A DNA stretch of 64,000 bases from Kitasatospora herbaricolor (GTDB taxonomy: Bacteria > Actinomycetota > Actinomycetes > Streptomycetales > Streptomycetaceae): positions 1,612,001 through 1,676,000 of the forward strand of contig NZ_JAUSVA010000002.1 of the NCBI RefSeq assembly GCF_030813695.1. The letters run 5' to 3'. The notes under the pieces were generated by a model. The model searched no databases, was not told where the DNA came from, and was given only the letters and a program-made list of their open reading frames with translations. The number at the start of each line of letters is the position of its first letter. Within the stretch, counting starts at the first letter, position 1. The position numbers and the translations under genes were made by a program. This document shows, one piece after another, positions 37,176 to 44,437 of the stretch.

Positions 37176-37650
37176 CTGCGCGCACCTCGGGGGGAGTTCA
37201 GAGGGCGCGGACACAGCGCTGTGCCGCGGCGGCCTCGGGCGCGCGGGCGGGATGCGGAGGGTGGGTGGGGATGCGCGGGCAGCGGTGCCCGGCGCGACCG
37301 CCCTCCGGCCCGCACGCGGGAGGTTGATCTGTGTCGGACACCGTAGCGGACGAACGGCCCCCGGGTCAGGGGGCTGGCCGTACACGTCTGGCATCGGTAT
37401 GCGGGCGGCGCAATTTCTATAACCCGACCGGACATCCACAATGCCATGCCGCCAAATGAAAGCTCAATTCCCGCTCAAATCGTGGAACTACTCACGAGTC
37501 ACGTAATGATCCCTCTCGCCCGCAGCCACCTACCTGCGGAAATGTCCCTCGTGAAAGGTAAATATTCAGTAATGAAATCTGTGCATAGTCCTATGAATAC
37601 ACCTAGGGTGTGGCCACTCTCCGACTTCCCACCCAACAGAGAGACGGCGC
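37176..37650. promoter_or_regulatory. Divergent ureA/permease control region, A/T-rich
   Basis: No gene is supported in this 475-bp spacer. The half near ureA is GC-rich and holds the palindrome CACAGCGCTGTG (37212-37223). From about 37400 to 37620 the sequence is strikingly A/T-rich for this genome. It includes the dyads CATAGTCCTATG (37584-37595) and ACACCTAGGGTGT (37599-37611), 40-67 bp before the permease start. They are likely operator/promoter sites of the permease. Confidence 0.6.
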
Positions 37651-39303
37651 ATGGCATCCCTCGATCAGCTCTCCCCGCCGAGTACCGGCACACCCACCCC
37701 CACCGGGTCCTCCCTCCGCCGCGAGGTGGGCCTGATCGGCCTCCTCTGGGCGTCGGTCGGCTCGATCATCGGCTCCGGCTGGCTGTTCGGCGCCAAGAAC
37801 GCGGTGGTGGTCGCCGGCCCGGCGGCGCTCATCTCCTGGGGCATCGGGGCGGTCGCGATCGTGCTCCTCGCCCTGGTGCACGCCGAGCTCGGCGGGCTCT
37901 TCCCGGTCGCCGGCGGGACCGCGCGCTACCCGCACTACGCCTTCGGCGGCCTGGCGGGCATGTCCTTCGGCTGGTTCTCCTGGCTGCAGGCGGCCACCGT
38001 GGCGCCCATCGAGGTCGAGGCCATGATCGGCTACGCCGGCCACTGGGAATTCGCCAAGAGCTTCCTGAACGACAACGGCACCCTCACCACCAGCGGTTTC
38101 ATAGTCGCGGTGCTGCTGATGGGCGTCTTCGTCGCGGTCAACTTCCTCGGTGTGCGGGTGCTGGCCCACACCAACAGCGTCGCCACCTGGCTGAAGATCT
38201 TCGTCCCGCTGCTGACGATCTTCGTGCTCGCCGTCACCAACTTCCACGGCAGCAACTTCACCTCGCACGGCTTCGCCCCGTTCGGCATGAAGGGCGTGCT
38301 CGGCGCGATCAGCTCCAGCGGCATCATCTTCGCGCTGCTCGGCTTCGAGCAGGCCATCCAGATCTCCGGCGAGAGCCGCAACCCCAAGCGCGACATCCCG
38401 CGGGCCGTGCTCGGCTCGGTGGCCATCGGCACCCTGATCTACGTCCTGCTGCAGGTCGTCTTCATCGGGTCGCTGCCGGTCAGCTCCTTCGCCGCCGGCT
38501 GGGACAAGCTGGACTTCCCCGGCATCGAGGGACCGTTCGCCGGGCTCGCCACGCTGGTCGGCCTCGGCTGGCTCGCCTGGGTGCTCTACTTCGACGCCAT
38601 CGTCTCCCCCGGCGGCACCGGCCTGATCTACACCACCTCCACCTCGCGGATCTCCTACGGCCTGAGCAAGAACGGCTACGCGCCGCAGGCCTTCGAGCGC
38701 CTCGACCGCCGCGGCGTGCCGTGGTTCGGCCTGATCCTGTCGTTCGTCACCGGCGTGGTCTGCTTCCTGCCCTTCCCCAGCTGGCAGGAGCTGGTCGGCT
38801 TCATCACCTCCGCCAGCGTGCTGATGTACGCCGGCGCCCCGCTGGCCTTCGGCGCCCTGCGCCGCCGGCTGCCCGCGCGTGAGCGCTCCTACCGGCTGCC
38901 CGCCGGCGGCGTGATCTCCCCGCTCGCCTTCGTGGTCGCCAGCCTGATCATCTACTGGGCCGGCTGGCACACCCTGTCGCGGCTCGGCATCGCGATCGTG
39001 CTCGGCTACGCGCTGCTCGGCAGCTACGCCGCGTACGCGATCCGCAAGGGCCTGCCCAACGCGCCGCGCCTGGACTGGCGGGCCGCGCAGTGGCTGCCGG
39101 TCTACCTGGTCGGTCTGGGCCTGATCTCCTGGCAGGGCGGCTTCGGCGACGGCCGCGGCAACCTGCCGATGTGGTGGGACATGGCCGTTGTCAGCGCCTT
39201 CGCCCTCGCCGTCTACTTCTGGGCGATCCGGGTGGCGCTGCCGGCCGAGGAGATCGAGCGGAACGTCGAGGACATCGAGGTGGTGGACGCGGGCGGCCAC
39301 TGA
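37651..39303 (+). CDS. APC-family amino acid permease
   Basis: This 550-residue transporter has about 12 transmembrane helices. The helix-1 motif is GLLWASVGSIIGSGWLFGA (about 28-46), whose unwound GSG segment binds the amino acid backbone in APC transporters. Helix 6 carries SSSGIIFALLGFEQAIQIS, and the following loop SRNPKRDIPRAV is a conserved family landmark. It resembles aspartate/proton-symporter-like permeases, but substrate assignment is uncertain. Proximity to urease (divergent) could reflect nitrogen metabolism (inference). The ATG at 37651 has only a weak binding site; no better in-frame start exists. Confidence 0.92.
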   Translation: MASLDQLSPPSTGTPTPTGSSLRREVGLIGLLWASVGSIIGSGWLFGAKNAVVVAGPAALISWGIGAVAIVLLALVHAELGGLFPVAGGTARYPHYAFGGLAGMSFGWFSWLQAATVAPIEVEAMIGYAGHWEFAKSFLNDNGTLTTSGFIVAVLLMGVFVAVNFLGVRVLAHTNSVATWLKIFVPLLTIFVLAVTNFHGSNFTSHGFAPFGMKGVLGAISSSGIIFALLGFEQAIQISGESRNPKRDIPRAVLGSVAIGTLIYVLLQVVFIGSLPVSSFAAGWDKLDFPGIEGPFAGLATLVGLGWLAWVLYFDAIVSPGGTGLIYTTSTSRISYGLSKNGYAPQAFERLDRRGVPWFGLILSFVTGVVCFLPFPSWQELVGFITSASVLMYAGAPLAFGALRRRLPARERSYRLPAGGVISPLAFVVASLIIYWAGWHTLSRLGIAIVLGYALLGSYAAYAIRKGLPNAPRLDWRAAQWLPVYLVGLGLISWQGGFGDGRGNLPMWWDMAVVSAFALAVYFWAIRVALPAEEIERNVEDIEVVDAGGH

Positions 39304-39324
39304 CACGCCCTCATGCCAGCGGTC

Positions 39325-39352
39325 GGGCCTGCCGGATCACTCCGGCGGGCCC
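39325..39352. terminator. Bidirectional terminator between permease and whiB-like gene
   Basis: GGGCCTGCCGGA (39325-39336) and TCCGGCGGGCCC (39341-39352) pair over 12 bp, with one U-G wobble, around a TCAC loop. Confidence 0.75.
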
Positions 39353-39391
39353 GCGCCGTTTCCCGGGCCGGGCGGCCGGGTGCGCGCGGGT

Positions 39392-39643
39392 TCAGGTGGC
39401 GGAGGAACGGCGCCGGGCCGCGCGCCGCTTCAGGGCGCGGCGGTCGTCCTCGCTGGTGCCGCCCCAGACACCGGCCTCCTGGCCGGTCTCCATGGCCCAG
39501 GCCAGACAGCGCTCCCGGACCGGGCAGGTGTGGCAGACCGCCTTGGCCTCCTCGGCCTGCCGCAGCGCCGGGCCGGTGTTGCCCAGCGGGAAGAACAGCT
39601 CGGGGTCCAGGTCGCGGCACCGCGCACGGTCTCGCCAGTTCAT
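39392..39643 (-). CDS. WhiB-family iron-sulfur transcriptional regulator
   Basis: This 83-residue Wbl protein has the four cysteines that hold a 4Fe-4S cluster: Cys9, Cys37, Cys40 and Cys46 (AVCHTCPVRERCLAWAMETG). The turn GVWGGTSEDDRR and a basic C-terminus RRALKRRAARRRS for DNA contact follow. The sequence MNWRDRARCRDLDPELFFP resembles the WhiB1/WblE branch, which works with the principal sigma factor; exact orthology is not claimed. It is on the same strand as, and downstream of, the chaplin gene, but a terminator separates them. ATG 39643 is the family start. Confidence 0.9.
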   Translation of the reverse strand: MNWRDRARCRDLDPELFFPLGNTGPALRQAEEAKAVCHTCPVRERCLAWAMETGQEAGVWGGTSEDDRRALKRRAARRRSSAT

Positions 39644-39806
39644 CGGAATGCTCCCTTCCGGAGGTGGATGCCTTCGGGCCGGCGGGCCACGTGGGACGGG
39701 GCCCCGCGGGGCGTCGCGTTCCCGGCCCTCCCCTCCCGCCTTGCCGCCCCCGGCCGGACCATGCCTGTCCGGGCCCGGAGTTTGCGGGCCGGCCGGACGT
39801 CCGCGG

Positions 39807-39838
39807 GGCCGGCCCCGCTCGGGACAGCGGGGCCGGCC
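39807..39838 (-). terminator. Terminator of the chaplin gene
   Basis: GGCCGGCCCCGCT (39807-39819) pairs with AGCGGGGCCGGCC (39826-39838) around a six-base loop, 20 bp beyond the chaplin stop. Confidence 0.8.
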
Positions 39839-39857
39839 GGGTGTCGCCGGGGGCAGG

Positions 39858-40100
39858 TCAGCCCGCGTTGACGCAGCCGTTGCCGAACGCCGGGTTGAGG
39901 ATGCTGACGACGCCGATGCTGTTGCCGCACAGGTTGACCGGCACGTGCACCGGCACCTGGATGAGGTTGCCGGACAGCACGCCGGGCGAGCCGGCGGCGA
40001 CGCCCTGCGCACCGGCGCTGGCACCGGCCACGCCGGCTCCCGCGAGCACGAGGGCGCCCGCGGCGACGGTCAGGGCGAGAGTCTTGCGAAGAGCGGTCAT
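39858..40100 (-). CDS. Short chaplin
   Basis: This 80-residue secreted protein forms amphipathic amyloid-like fibrils that let aerial hyphae leave the aqueous surface. A signal peptide covers about residues 1-28 (MTALRKTLALTVAAGALVLA, then GAGVAGA). A single chaplin domain follows with SPGVLSGNLIQVPVHVPVNL, Cys58 and Cys76, the two cysteines that form an intramolecular disulfide in short chaplins. There is no sorting signal, so it is of the short, non-anchored class. Upstream (40230-40249) is an inverted repeat GTTCAC-N8-GTGAAC that could be a developmental control site. Confidence 0.93.
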   Translation of the reverse strand: MTALRKTLALTVAAGALVLAGAGVAGASAGAQGVAAGSPGVLSGNLIQVPVHVPVNLCGNSIGVVSILNPAFGNGCVNAG

Positions 40101-40542
40101 GAGCTTCTCCTGATAGTGGTGCTGATGCTGGGTGGATACGGATCGAAGCGTCCTGGGCCGCGACGCCGCGGCCCGCCGACACCAGTTCTTCGGCTGCCCG
40201 GAGGCTCTGGACTGCTCTGCGGGGCCCCGGTTCACCCGATGCAGTGAACACAAGGGCCGGACGGCCGATCCCGGACGTCGCGCCCGCCGGGGGCTGGGTG
40301 CCGGCCGGGCGGAGGCAGCAGCATCAGCGAGGGAGGGCAGTGGGCGGGCGCCCCGGTTTCGGCGCGGACGGCGCGGGCAGGCGACCGCTCGTGCGACCGC
40401 GCCGCACGCCCGTACGCCTCGCTCCGGCGGCGCCGGCCGCCCCCGGCCCCGGCGGGCGCGACGCGGCCCGCCGGGGGAGCATCGCCGCGGTCGCCCAACC
40501 GCAAGGCGCCCGCCCGCGCGGCGGGCCCGACGCACCGAAAGG
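40101..40542. promoter_or_regulatory. Divergent chaplin/ndh spacer
   Basis: No gene is supported in this 442-bp spacer. GTTCAC (40230-40235) and GTGAAC (40244-40249) form a perfect six-base inverted repeat with an eight-base spacer, about 130 bp before the chaplin start. The ndh-proximal half is extremely GC-rich and lacks clear promoter elements. Confidence 0.5.
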
Positions 40543-41898
40543 ATGCCCGTGACCCGTCCCAAGATCCTCGTCGTCGGTGGCGGATTCGCCGGAGTGGAGT
40601 GCCTGCACCGACTGGAACGGGCCCTGCGGCCCGCCGAGGCGGAGCTGACCCTCGTCACCCCGACGGACTACCAGCTCTACCTGCCGCTCCTGCCGCACGT
40701 GGCGGCCGGAGTGCTGACCCCCCAGTCGGTGGCGGTGTCGCTGCGCCGCAGGCTGCGCCGCACCAGGATCGTGCCGGGCGGTGCGACCGGTGTGGACACC
40801 GCGGCCCGGAGCGTCGAGGTCCGGACCTCGGCCGGCGCCGTCACCCGACTGCCGTACGACTTCCTGGTGCTCGCCGCCGGCAGCACCACCCGGACCTTCG
40901 ACATCCCGGGCCTGGCCGAGCACGCGCTCGGCATGAAGACCCTCGCCCAGGCGGCCTACCTGCGCGACCACGTGATCTCCCAGCTCGACCTGGCGGCCGT
41001 CGCCACGGACGAGGCGGAGCGCGCCGCCCGGATGCGCTTCGTGGTGGTCGGCGGCGGCTACGCGGGCGTGGAGACCGCCGCCTGCCTGCAACGGCTCACC
41101 GCGGCGGCCACCGCCCGGTTCCCCCGGCTCGATCCCGCGCTGCTGGAGTGGCACCTGGTCGACGTGGCCCCGAAGCTGCTGCCGGAGCTCGGCGACCGGC
41201 TCGGTGCCAAGGCGATGGAGACGCTGCGCCGGCGCGGTGTCCGGTTCTCCCTGAACACCTCGGTCCGGGCGGTGACCCCGGAGTCGGTGACGCTGACGGA
41301 CGGCCGGGTACTGCCGACCCGGACCCTGGTCTGGACGGCCGGGGTGGCGGCCAGCCCGCTGGTGGGGACCCTGGACGGGCCGACGGTGCGCGGCCGGCTG
41401 CGGACCACGGCCGAGCTGGCCGTACCCGGCTCCCCCGGCGTCTTCGCGGTCGGCGACGCCGCCGCGGTGCCGGACCTGGCGGTCGGCGGCGACGCCATCA
41501 CCCCGCCGACCGCCCAGCACTCGCAGCGCCAGGGCAAGGCGGTGGCCCGGAACCTGGTCGCCACCCTGCGCGGTACCCCGCTGCGGCCCTACCGCCACCG
41601 CGATCTGGGGCTGGTCGTCGATCTGGGCGGCACCGACGCCGTCTCCAAGCCGCTCGGGGTGGAGCTCTCTGGTGTACCCGCCCAGCTGGTGGCCCGCGGG
41701 TACCACGTGATGGCCCTGCCCACCGTCACCGCCCGCGCCCGGGTGCTGACCAACTGGGCGCTGAACGCGACCACCGGGGACGACTTCGTCCGGACGGGGT
41801 TCCAGGAGGGCCGTCCGGCGACCCTGCAGGACTTCGAGCGCATCGGCGCGCGGCCGGCCCTGCCGGAGGCCGACCGGTCCGGACAGCCCCCGGCCTGA
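40543..41898 (+). CDS. Type II NADH dehydrogenase-like FAD oxidoreductase
   Basis: This 451-residue flavoprotein has two dinucleotide folds: the FAD site KILVVGGGFAGVECLHRLE (about 7-25) and the NAD(P)H site RFVVVGGGYAGVETAACLQ (about 166-184). VFAVGDAAAVPD contacts FAD, and TPPTAQHSQRQGKAVARNL is typical of NDH-2. It would pass electrons from NADH to menaquinone at the inner face of the membrane without pumping protons; close paralogues of unknown acceptor exist. ATG 40543 follows GAAAGG. It is a single gene with a strong terminator after it. Confidence 0.88.
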   Translation: MPVTRPKILVVGGGFAGVECLHRLERALRPAEAELTLVTPTDYQLYLPLLPHVAAGVLTPQSVAVSLRRRLRRTRIVPGGATGVDTAARSVEVRTSAGAVTRLPYDFLVLAAGSTTRTFDIPGLAEHALGMKTLAQAAYLRDHVISQLDLAAVATDEAERAARMRFVVVGGGYAGVETAACLQRLTAAATARFPRLDPALLEWHLVDVAPKLLPELGDRLGAKAMETLRRRGVRFSLNTSVRAVTPESVTLTDGRVLPTRTLVWTAGVAASPLVGTLDGPTVRGRLRTTAELAVPGSPGVFAVGDAAAVPDLAVGGDAITPPTAQHSQRQGKAVARNLVATLRGTPLRPYRHRDLGLVVDLGGTDAVSKPLGVELSGVPAQLVARGYHVMALPTVTARARVLTNWALNATTGDDFVRTGFQEGRPATLQDFERIGARPALPEADRSGQPPA

Positions 41899-41919
41899 CC
41901 CGGCCTCCGCCCGGACGCG

Positions 41920-41956
41920 CCGTCGGCCCGCACACCTGGGGTGTGCGGGCCGACGG
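41920..41956. terminator. Bidirectional terminator, 17-bp stem
   Basis: Arms 41920-41936 and 41940-41956 are perfectly complementary around TGG. It serves the NADH-dehydrogenase-like gene and the convergent small gene ending at 42015. Confidence 0.87.
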
Positions 41957-42014
41957 GGGTTCGGCCGGAAAGGCCGGGGACGACGGGCCCCGGGACGGGC
42001 GGGCCTCGGCAGGC

Positions 42015-42236
42015 CTACCGCGGATCGTCCTCCTCCGGGGTCTCCACCAGTCGTGCCTGCTCGGCCGCGTCGGCCTCGGGAACGTCCGGCGCCAGGGAGC
42101 GGGCCGGGTCGTCGTCGCCGTGCGGCAGGAGCTCGCGCGCCTGCTCGGCCGCGTCGGCCGTGGGCACCTCCGGGTCGATCTCGCGGAGCAGGTCGTACTC
42201 CCTGACCTGCTCCGGGTCCACTGGTTCGGTCGTCAT
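42015..42236 (-). CDS. Small acidic protein with internal duplication
   Basis: This 73-residue, strongly acidic protein has no recognised function. It contains a duplicated segment: EVPTADAAEQARELLP at about residues 23-38 and DVPEADAAEQARLVET at about 51-66, separated by HGDDDPARSLA. The repeated PxADAAEQAR core suggests two equivalent binding helices. GAGGAG upstream supports ATG 42236. It is cytosolic, with no cysteine. The gene lies 66 bp downstream of a tail-anchored protein gene on the same strand, and the two may be co-transcribed. Confidence 0.75.
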   Translation of the reverse strand: MTTEPVDPEQVREYDLLREIDPEVPTADAAEQARELLPHGDDDPARSLAPDVPEADAAEQARLVETPEEDDPR

Positions 42237-42302
42237 GCCGGGCTCCTCGCCGAGGTGGGGTCGAGCGGTACCGGCCCGCGGGGCCGGGCGGGGGCTCCGC
42301 GG

Positions 42303-42662
42303 TCAGCCGCGCCGGCGGCGCAGCACCAGCACCGCCGCCAGGCCACCGGCCACGAGACCGGCCACCAGCAGGTACGGCACCCGGGCCGGGCCGGCGCCCC
42401 GGCTCCACCGGCCCGCCTGCTCGTCCTGGTCGTCCTGCTCCTCCTGCTCGTCCGCGTTCCCGTTGCGGTCGTGGCTCTCGTGGCGGGCCGCCGGGTCCGG
42501 CGCGTCGGGCAGGCCGAGCGCGCTCCGGGCGGCCTCGACGTCGCCGAGCAGCAGTTCCGGGTCGTCCGGCACGGGTGTGCCGACGGCGAGGTGCGAGTCC
42601 GTGTCGTGCGGCGGGTCCGCGAGGGGTCGGGCGCCTTGCGTGCGGCCTTCTCGGGGGTTCAT
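42303..42662 (-). CDS. Small tail-anchored membrane protein, unknown function
   Basis: This 119-residue protein has a hydrophilic, acidic N-terminal region with a run NADEQEEQDDQDEQ (about 70-83). It ends in a single hydrophobic helix, PYLLVAGLVAGGLAAVLVL (about 96-114), followed by RRRRG, so it is predicted to be anchored by its C-terminus with the bulk in the cytosol. A segment LLGDVEAARSALGLPDAPD precedes the acidic tract. ATG 42662 was chosen for GGAAGG nine bases upstream; an earlier in-frame start (42737) lacks support. No family is known to me. Confidence 0.68.
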   Translation of the reverse strand: MNPREGRTQGARPLADPPHDTDSHLAVGTPVPDDPELLLGDVEAARSALGLPDAPDPAARHESHDRNGNADEQEEQDDQDEQAGRWSRGAGPARVPYLLVAGLVAGGLAAVLVLRRRRG

Positions 42663-42761
42663 GGGCACCAGCCTTCCGGGTGTTCGGAACTGTCGGTGCC
42701 CGTCGCCTTGCCGCTCGGCCCGGAGGTAAACCCGCACGGGAGGGAAAGCCCGGCGGGCGGC

Positions 42762-44204
42762 TCAGCGCTCCTCCTCGCCGCGGTCCCCGCCCCAGAGGGT
42801 GTGGAAGGTCCCGACCCGGTCGGTCCGCCGGTAGGTGTGCGCCCCGAAGTAGTCGCGCTGACCCTGCACCAGGGAGGCCGGCAGCCGCTCCGCGCGCAGG
42901 CTGTCGTAGTAGGCCAGCGCGGTGGCGAAGCCGGGTGCGGGTACGCCCAGTTGGGCCGCGGTGGTGACGACCCGGCGCCAGCTGGACTGGGCCCCGGCCA
43001 GCGCCTCGCGGAAGTGCTCGTCGGTCAGCAGGGTGGGCAACCGGCCGTCTGCGCGGTACGCGGCGGTGATCCGGTCCAGGAAGCGGGCCCGGATGATGCA
43101 GCCGCCGCGCCAGATGGCGGCGGTCGCGCCGAGGTCGATGTCCCAGGCGTACTCGGCGCTGCCGGCCTGGATCTGGTTGAAGCCCTGCGCGTAGGCGACC
43201 ATCTTCGAGGCGTACAGGGCCTGTTCGACGTCCTCGGCGAAGCGGTCGGAGGCCGCGCTGTCCAGCCAGGTCTCGGTCGGCCCGGGCAGTCCGTGGGCCG
43301 CGGCGCGCAGCTCCGCGCTGCCGGACAGCGACCGGGCGAAGACCGCCTCGGCGATGCCGCTCACCGGGATGCCGAGTTCGAGGGCGGTCTGCACCGTCCA
43401 GCGGCCGGTGCCCTTCTGCTCGGCCTGGTCGAGGACGACGTCGACGAAGGGCTTGCCGGTCGCGGCGTCGGTGTGGGCGAGGACCTCGGCGGTGATGCCG
43501 ATCAGGTAGGACTCCAGCCGGCCGTCGTTCCAGCCCCGGAAGATCTCGGCGATCTCGCCGGGCTGGCGGCCGGCGCCGTGCCGCAGCAGGTCGTAGGCCT
43601 CGGCGATCAACTGCATGTCGGCGTACTCGATGCCGTTGTGCACCATCTTGACGAAGTGGCCGGCCCCGTCGGGGCCGATGTGGGTGCAGCAGGGCGCGCC
43701 GTCCACCTTGGCGGCGATGTCCTCCAGCAGCGGTCCGAGCACCCGGTAGGACTCCGTGGTGCCGCCCGGCATGATGCTGGGGCCTTCGAGGGCGCCCTGC
43801 TCGCCGCCGGAGATGCCGCTGCCGACGAAGTGCAGCCCGTGGGCGCGCAGGGCCTGCTCGCGCCGGCGGGTGTCCAGGAAGTGCGCGTTGCCGCCGTCCA
43901 CCACCACGTCGCCAGCGTCCAGCAGGGGCACCAGTTCGTCGATGACGGCGTCGGTCGGGCCGCCGGCCTTGACCATGATCACGATCCGGCGGGGGCGCTC
44001 CAGCGAGGCGACGAACTCCTCCGCAGTCCGGGCCGGCCGGAATTCACCCTCGTGGCCGAACTCCTCGAGCAGCGCGGTGGTCCGGGCCGCGGTGCGGTTG
44101 TGCACGGCGACGCGGTAGCCGTGCCGGGCGAAGTTCCGGGCCAGGTTGCGGCCCATGACGGCCAGTCCGGTGACGCCGACCTGAGCCTGGGACTGCACTG
44201 CCAT
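42762..44204 (-). CDS. gnd: 6-phosphogluconate dehydrogenase, decarboxylating
   Basis: This 480-residue enzyme of the pentose phosphate pathway oxidises 6-phosphogluconate to ribulose-5-phosphate with NADP. The Rossmann motif is GVTGLAVMGRNLARNFARHG (about 10-29), then HNRTAART, where the NRT determines NADP. The catalytic region includes GSGISGGEQGALEGPSIMPG and the signature HFVKMVHNGIEYADMQLIAE with its Lys and Asn; the C-terminal GQRDYFGAHTYRRTDR is the usual tail. Length is that of the long homodimeric class. ATG 44204 is standard. The upstream DNA contains a GGACG-rich tract (44320-44390). Confidence 0.95.
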   Translation of the reverse strand: MAVQSQAQVGVTGLAVMGRNLARNFARHGYRVAVHNRTAARTTALLEEFGHEGEFRPARTAEEFVASLERPRRIVIMVKAGGPTDAVIDELVPLLDAGDVVVDGGNAHFLDTRRREQALRAHGLHFVGSGISGGEQGALEGPSIMPGGTTESYRVLGPLLEDIAAKVDGAPCCTHIGPDGAGHFVKMVHNGIEYADMQLIAEAYDLLRHGAGRQPGEIAEIFRGWNDGRLESYLIGITAEVLAHTDAATGKPFVDVVLDQAEQKGTGRWTVQTALELGIPVSGIAEAVFARSLSGSAELRAAAHGLPGPTETWLDSAASDRFAEDVEQALYASKMVAYAQGFNQIQAGSAEYAWDIDLGATAAIWRGGCIIRARFLDRITAAYRADGRLPTLLTDEHFREALAGAQSSWRRVVTTAAQLGVPAPGFATALAYYDSLRAERLPASLVQGQRDYFGAHTYRRTDRVGTFHTLWGGDRGEEER

Positions 44205-44390
44205 GACGGGTACTCCAAGCGGTCCTGGAAGGGGCGGGAGATCGGCCGGCCGGGACCGGACGTACGGGAACGGCCTGCCCGGTCCGACTCTGCCCGGGAA
44301 GCGGCCGCCGCGCACCCGGACGTACGGGCGGACGGACGTACCGGCGGACGGACGGAGGGACGAATGGACGGAAAGTCGGCGGACGGCGCA

Positions 44391-44433
44391 CCGGGGCCCG
44401 GCGGGTGCGGGGCGGCACCCGCCGGGCCCCCGG
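44391..44433 (-). terminator. Terminator after the FAD hydroxylase gene
   Basis: Arms of 18-19 bases (44391-44408 and 44415-44433) are complementary with one bulged C around a six-base loop. It begins four bases past the hydroxylase stop. Confidence 0.75.
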
Positions 44434-44437
44434 ACGG

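Noticed and set aside
37176..37650. A riboswitch in the long leader before the permease
   Set aside because: No conserved riboswitch consensus could be recognised by eye; only short dyads are supportable.
42663..42737. N-terminal extension of the tail-anchored protein from ATG 42737
   Set aside because: No ribosome-binding site there; GGAAGG precedes the ATG at 42662.
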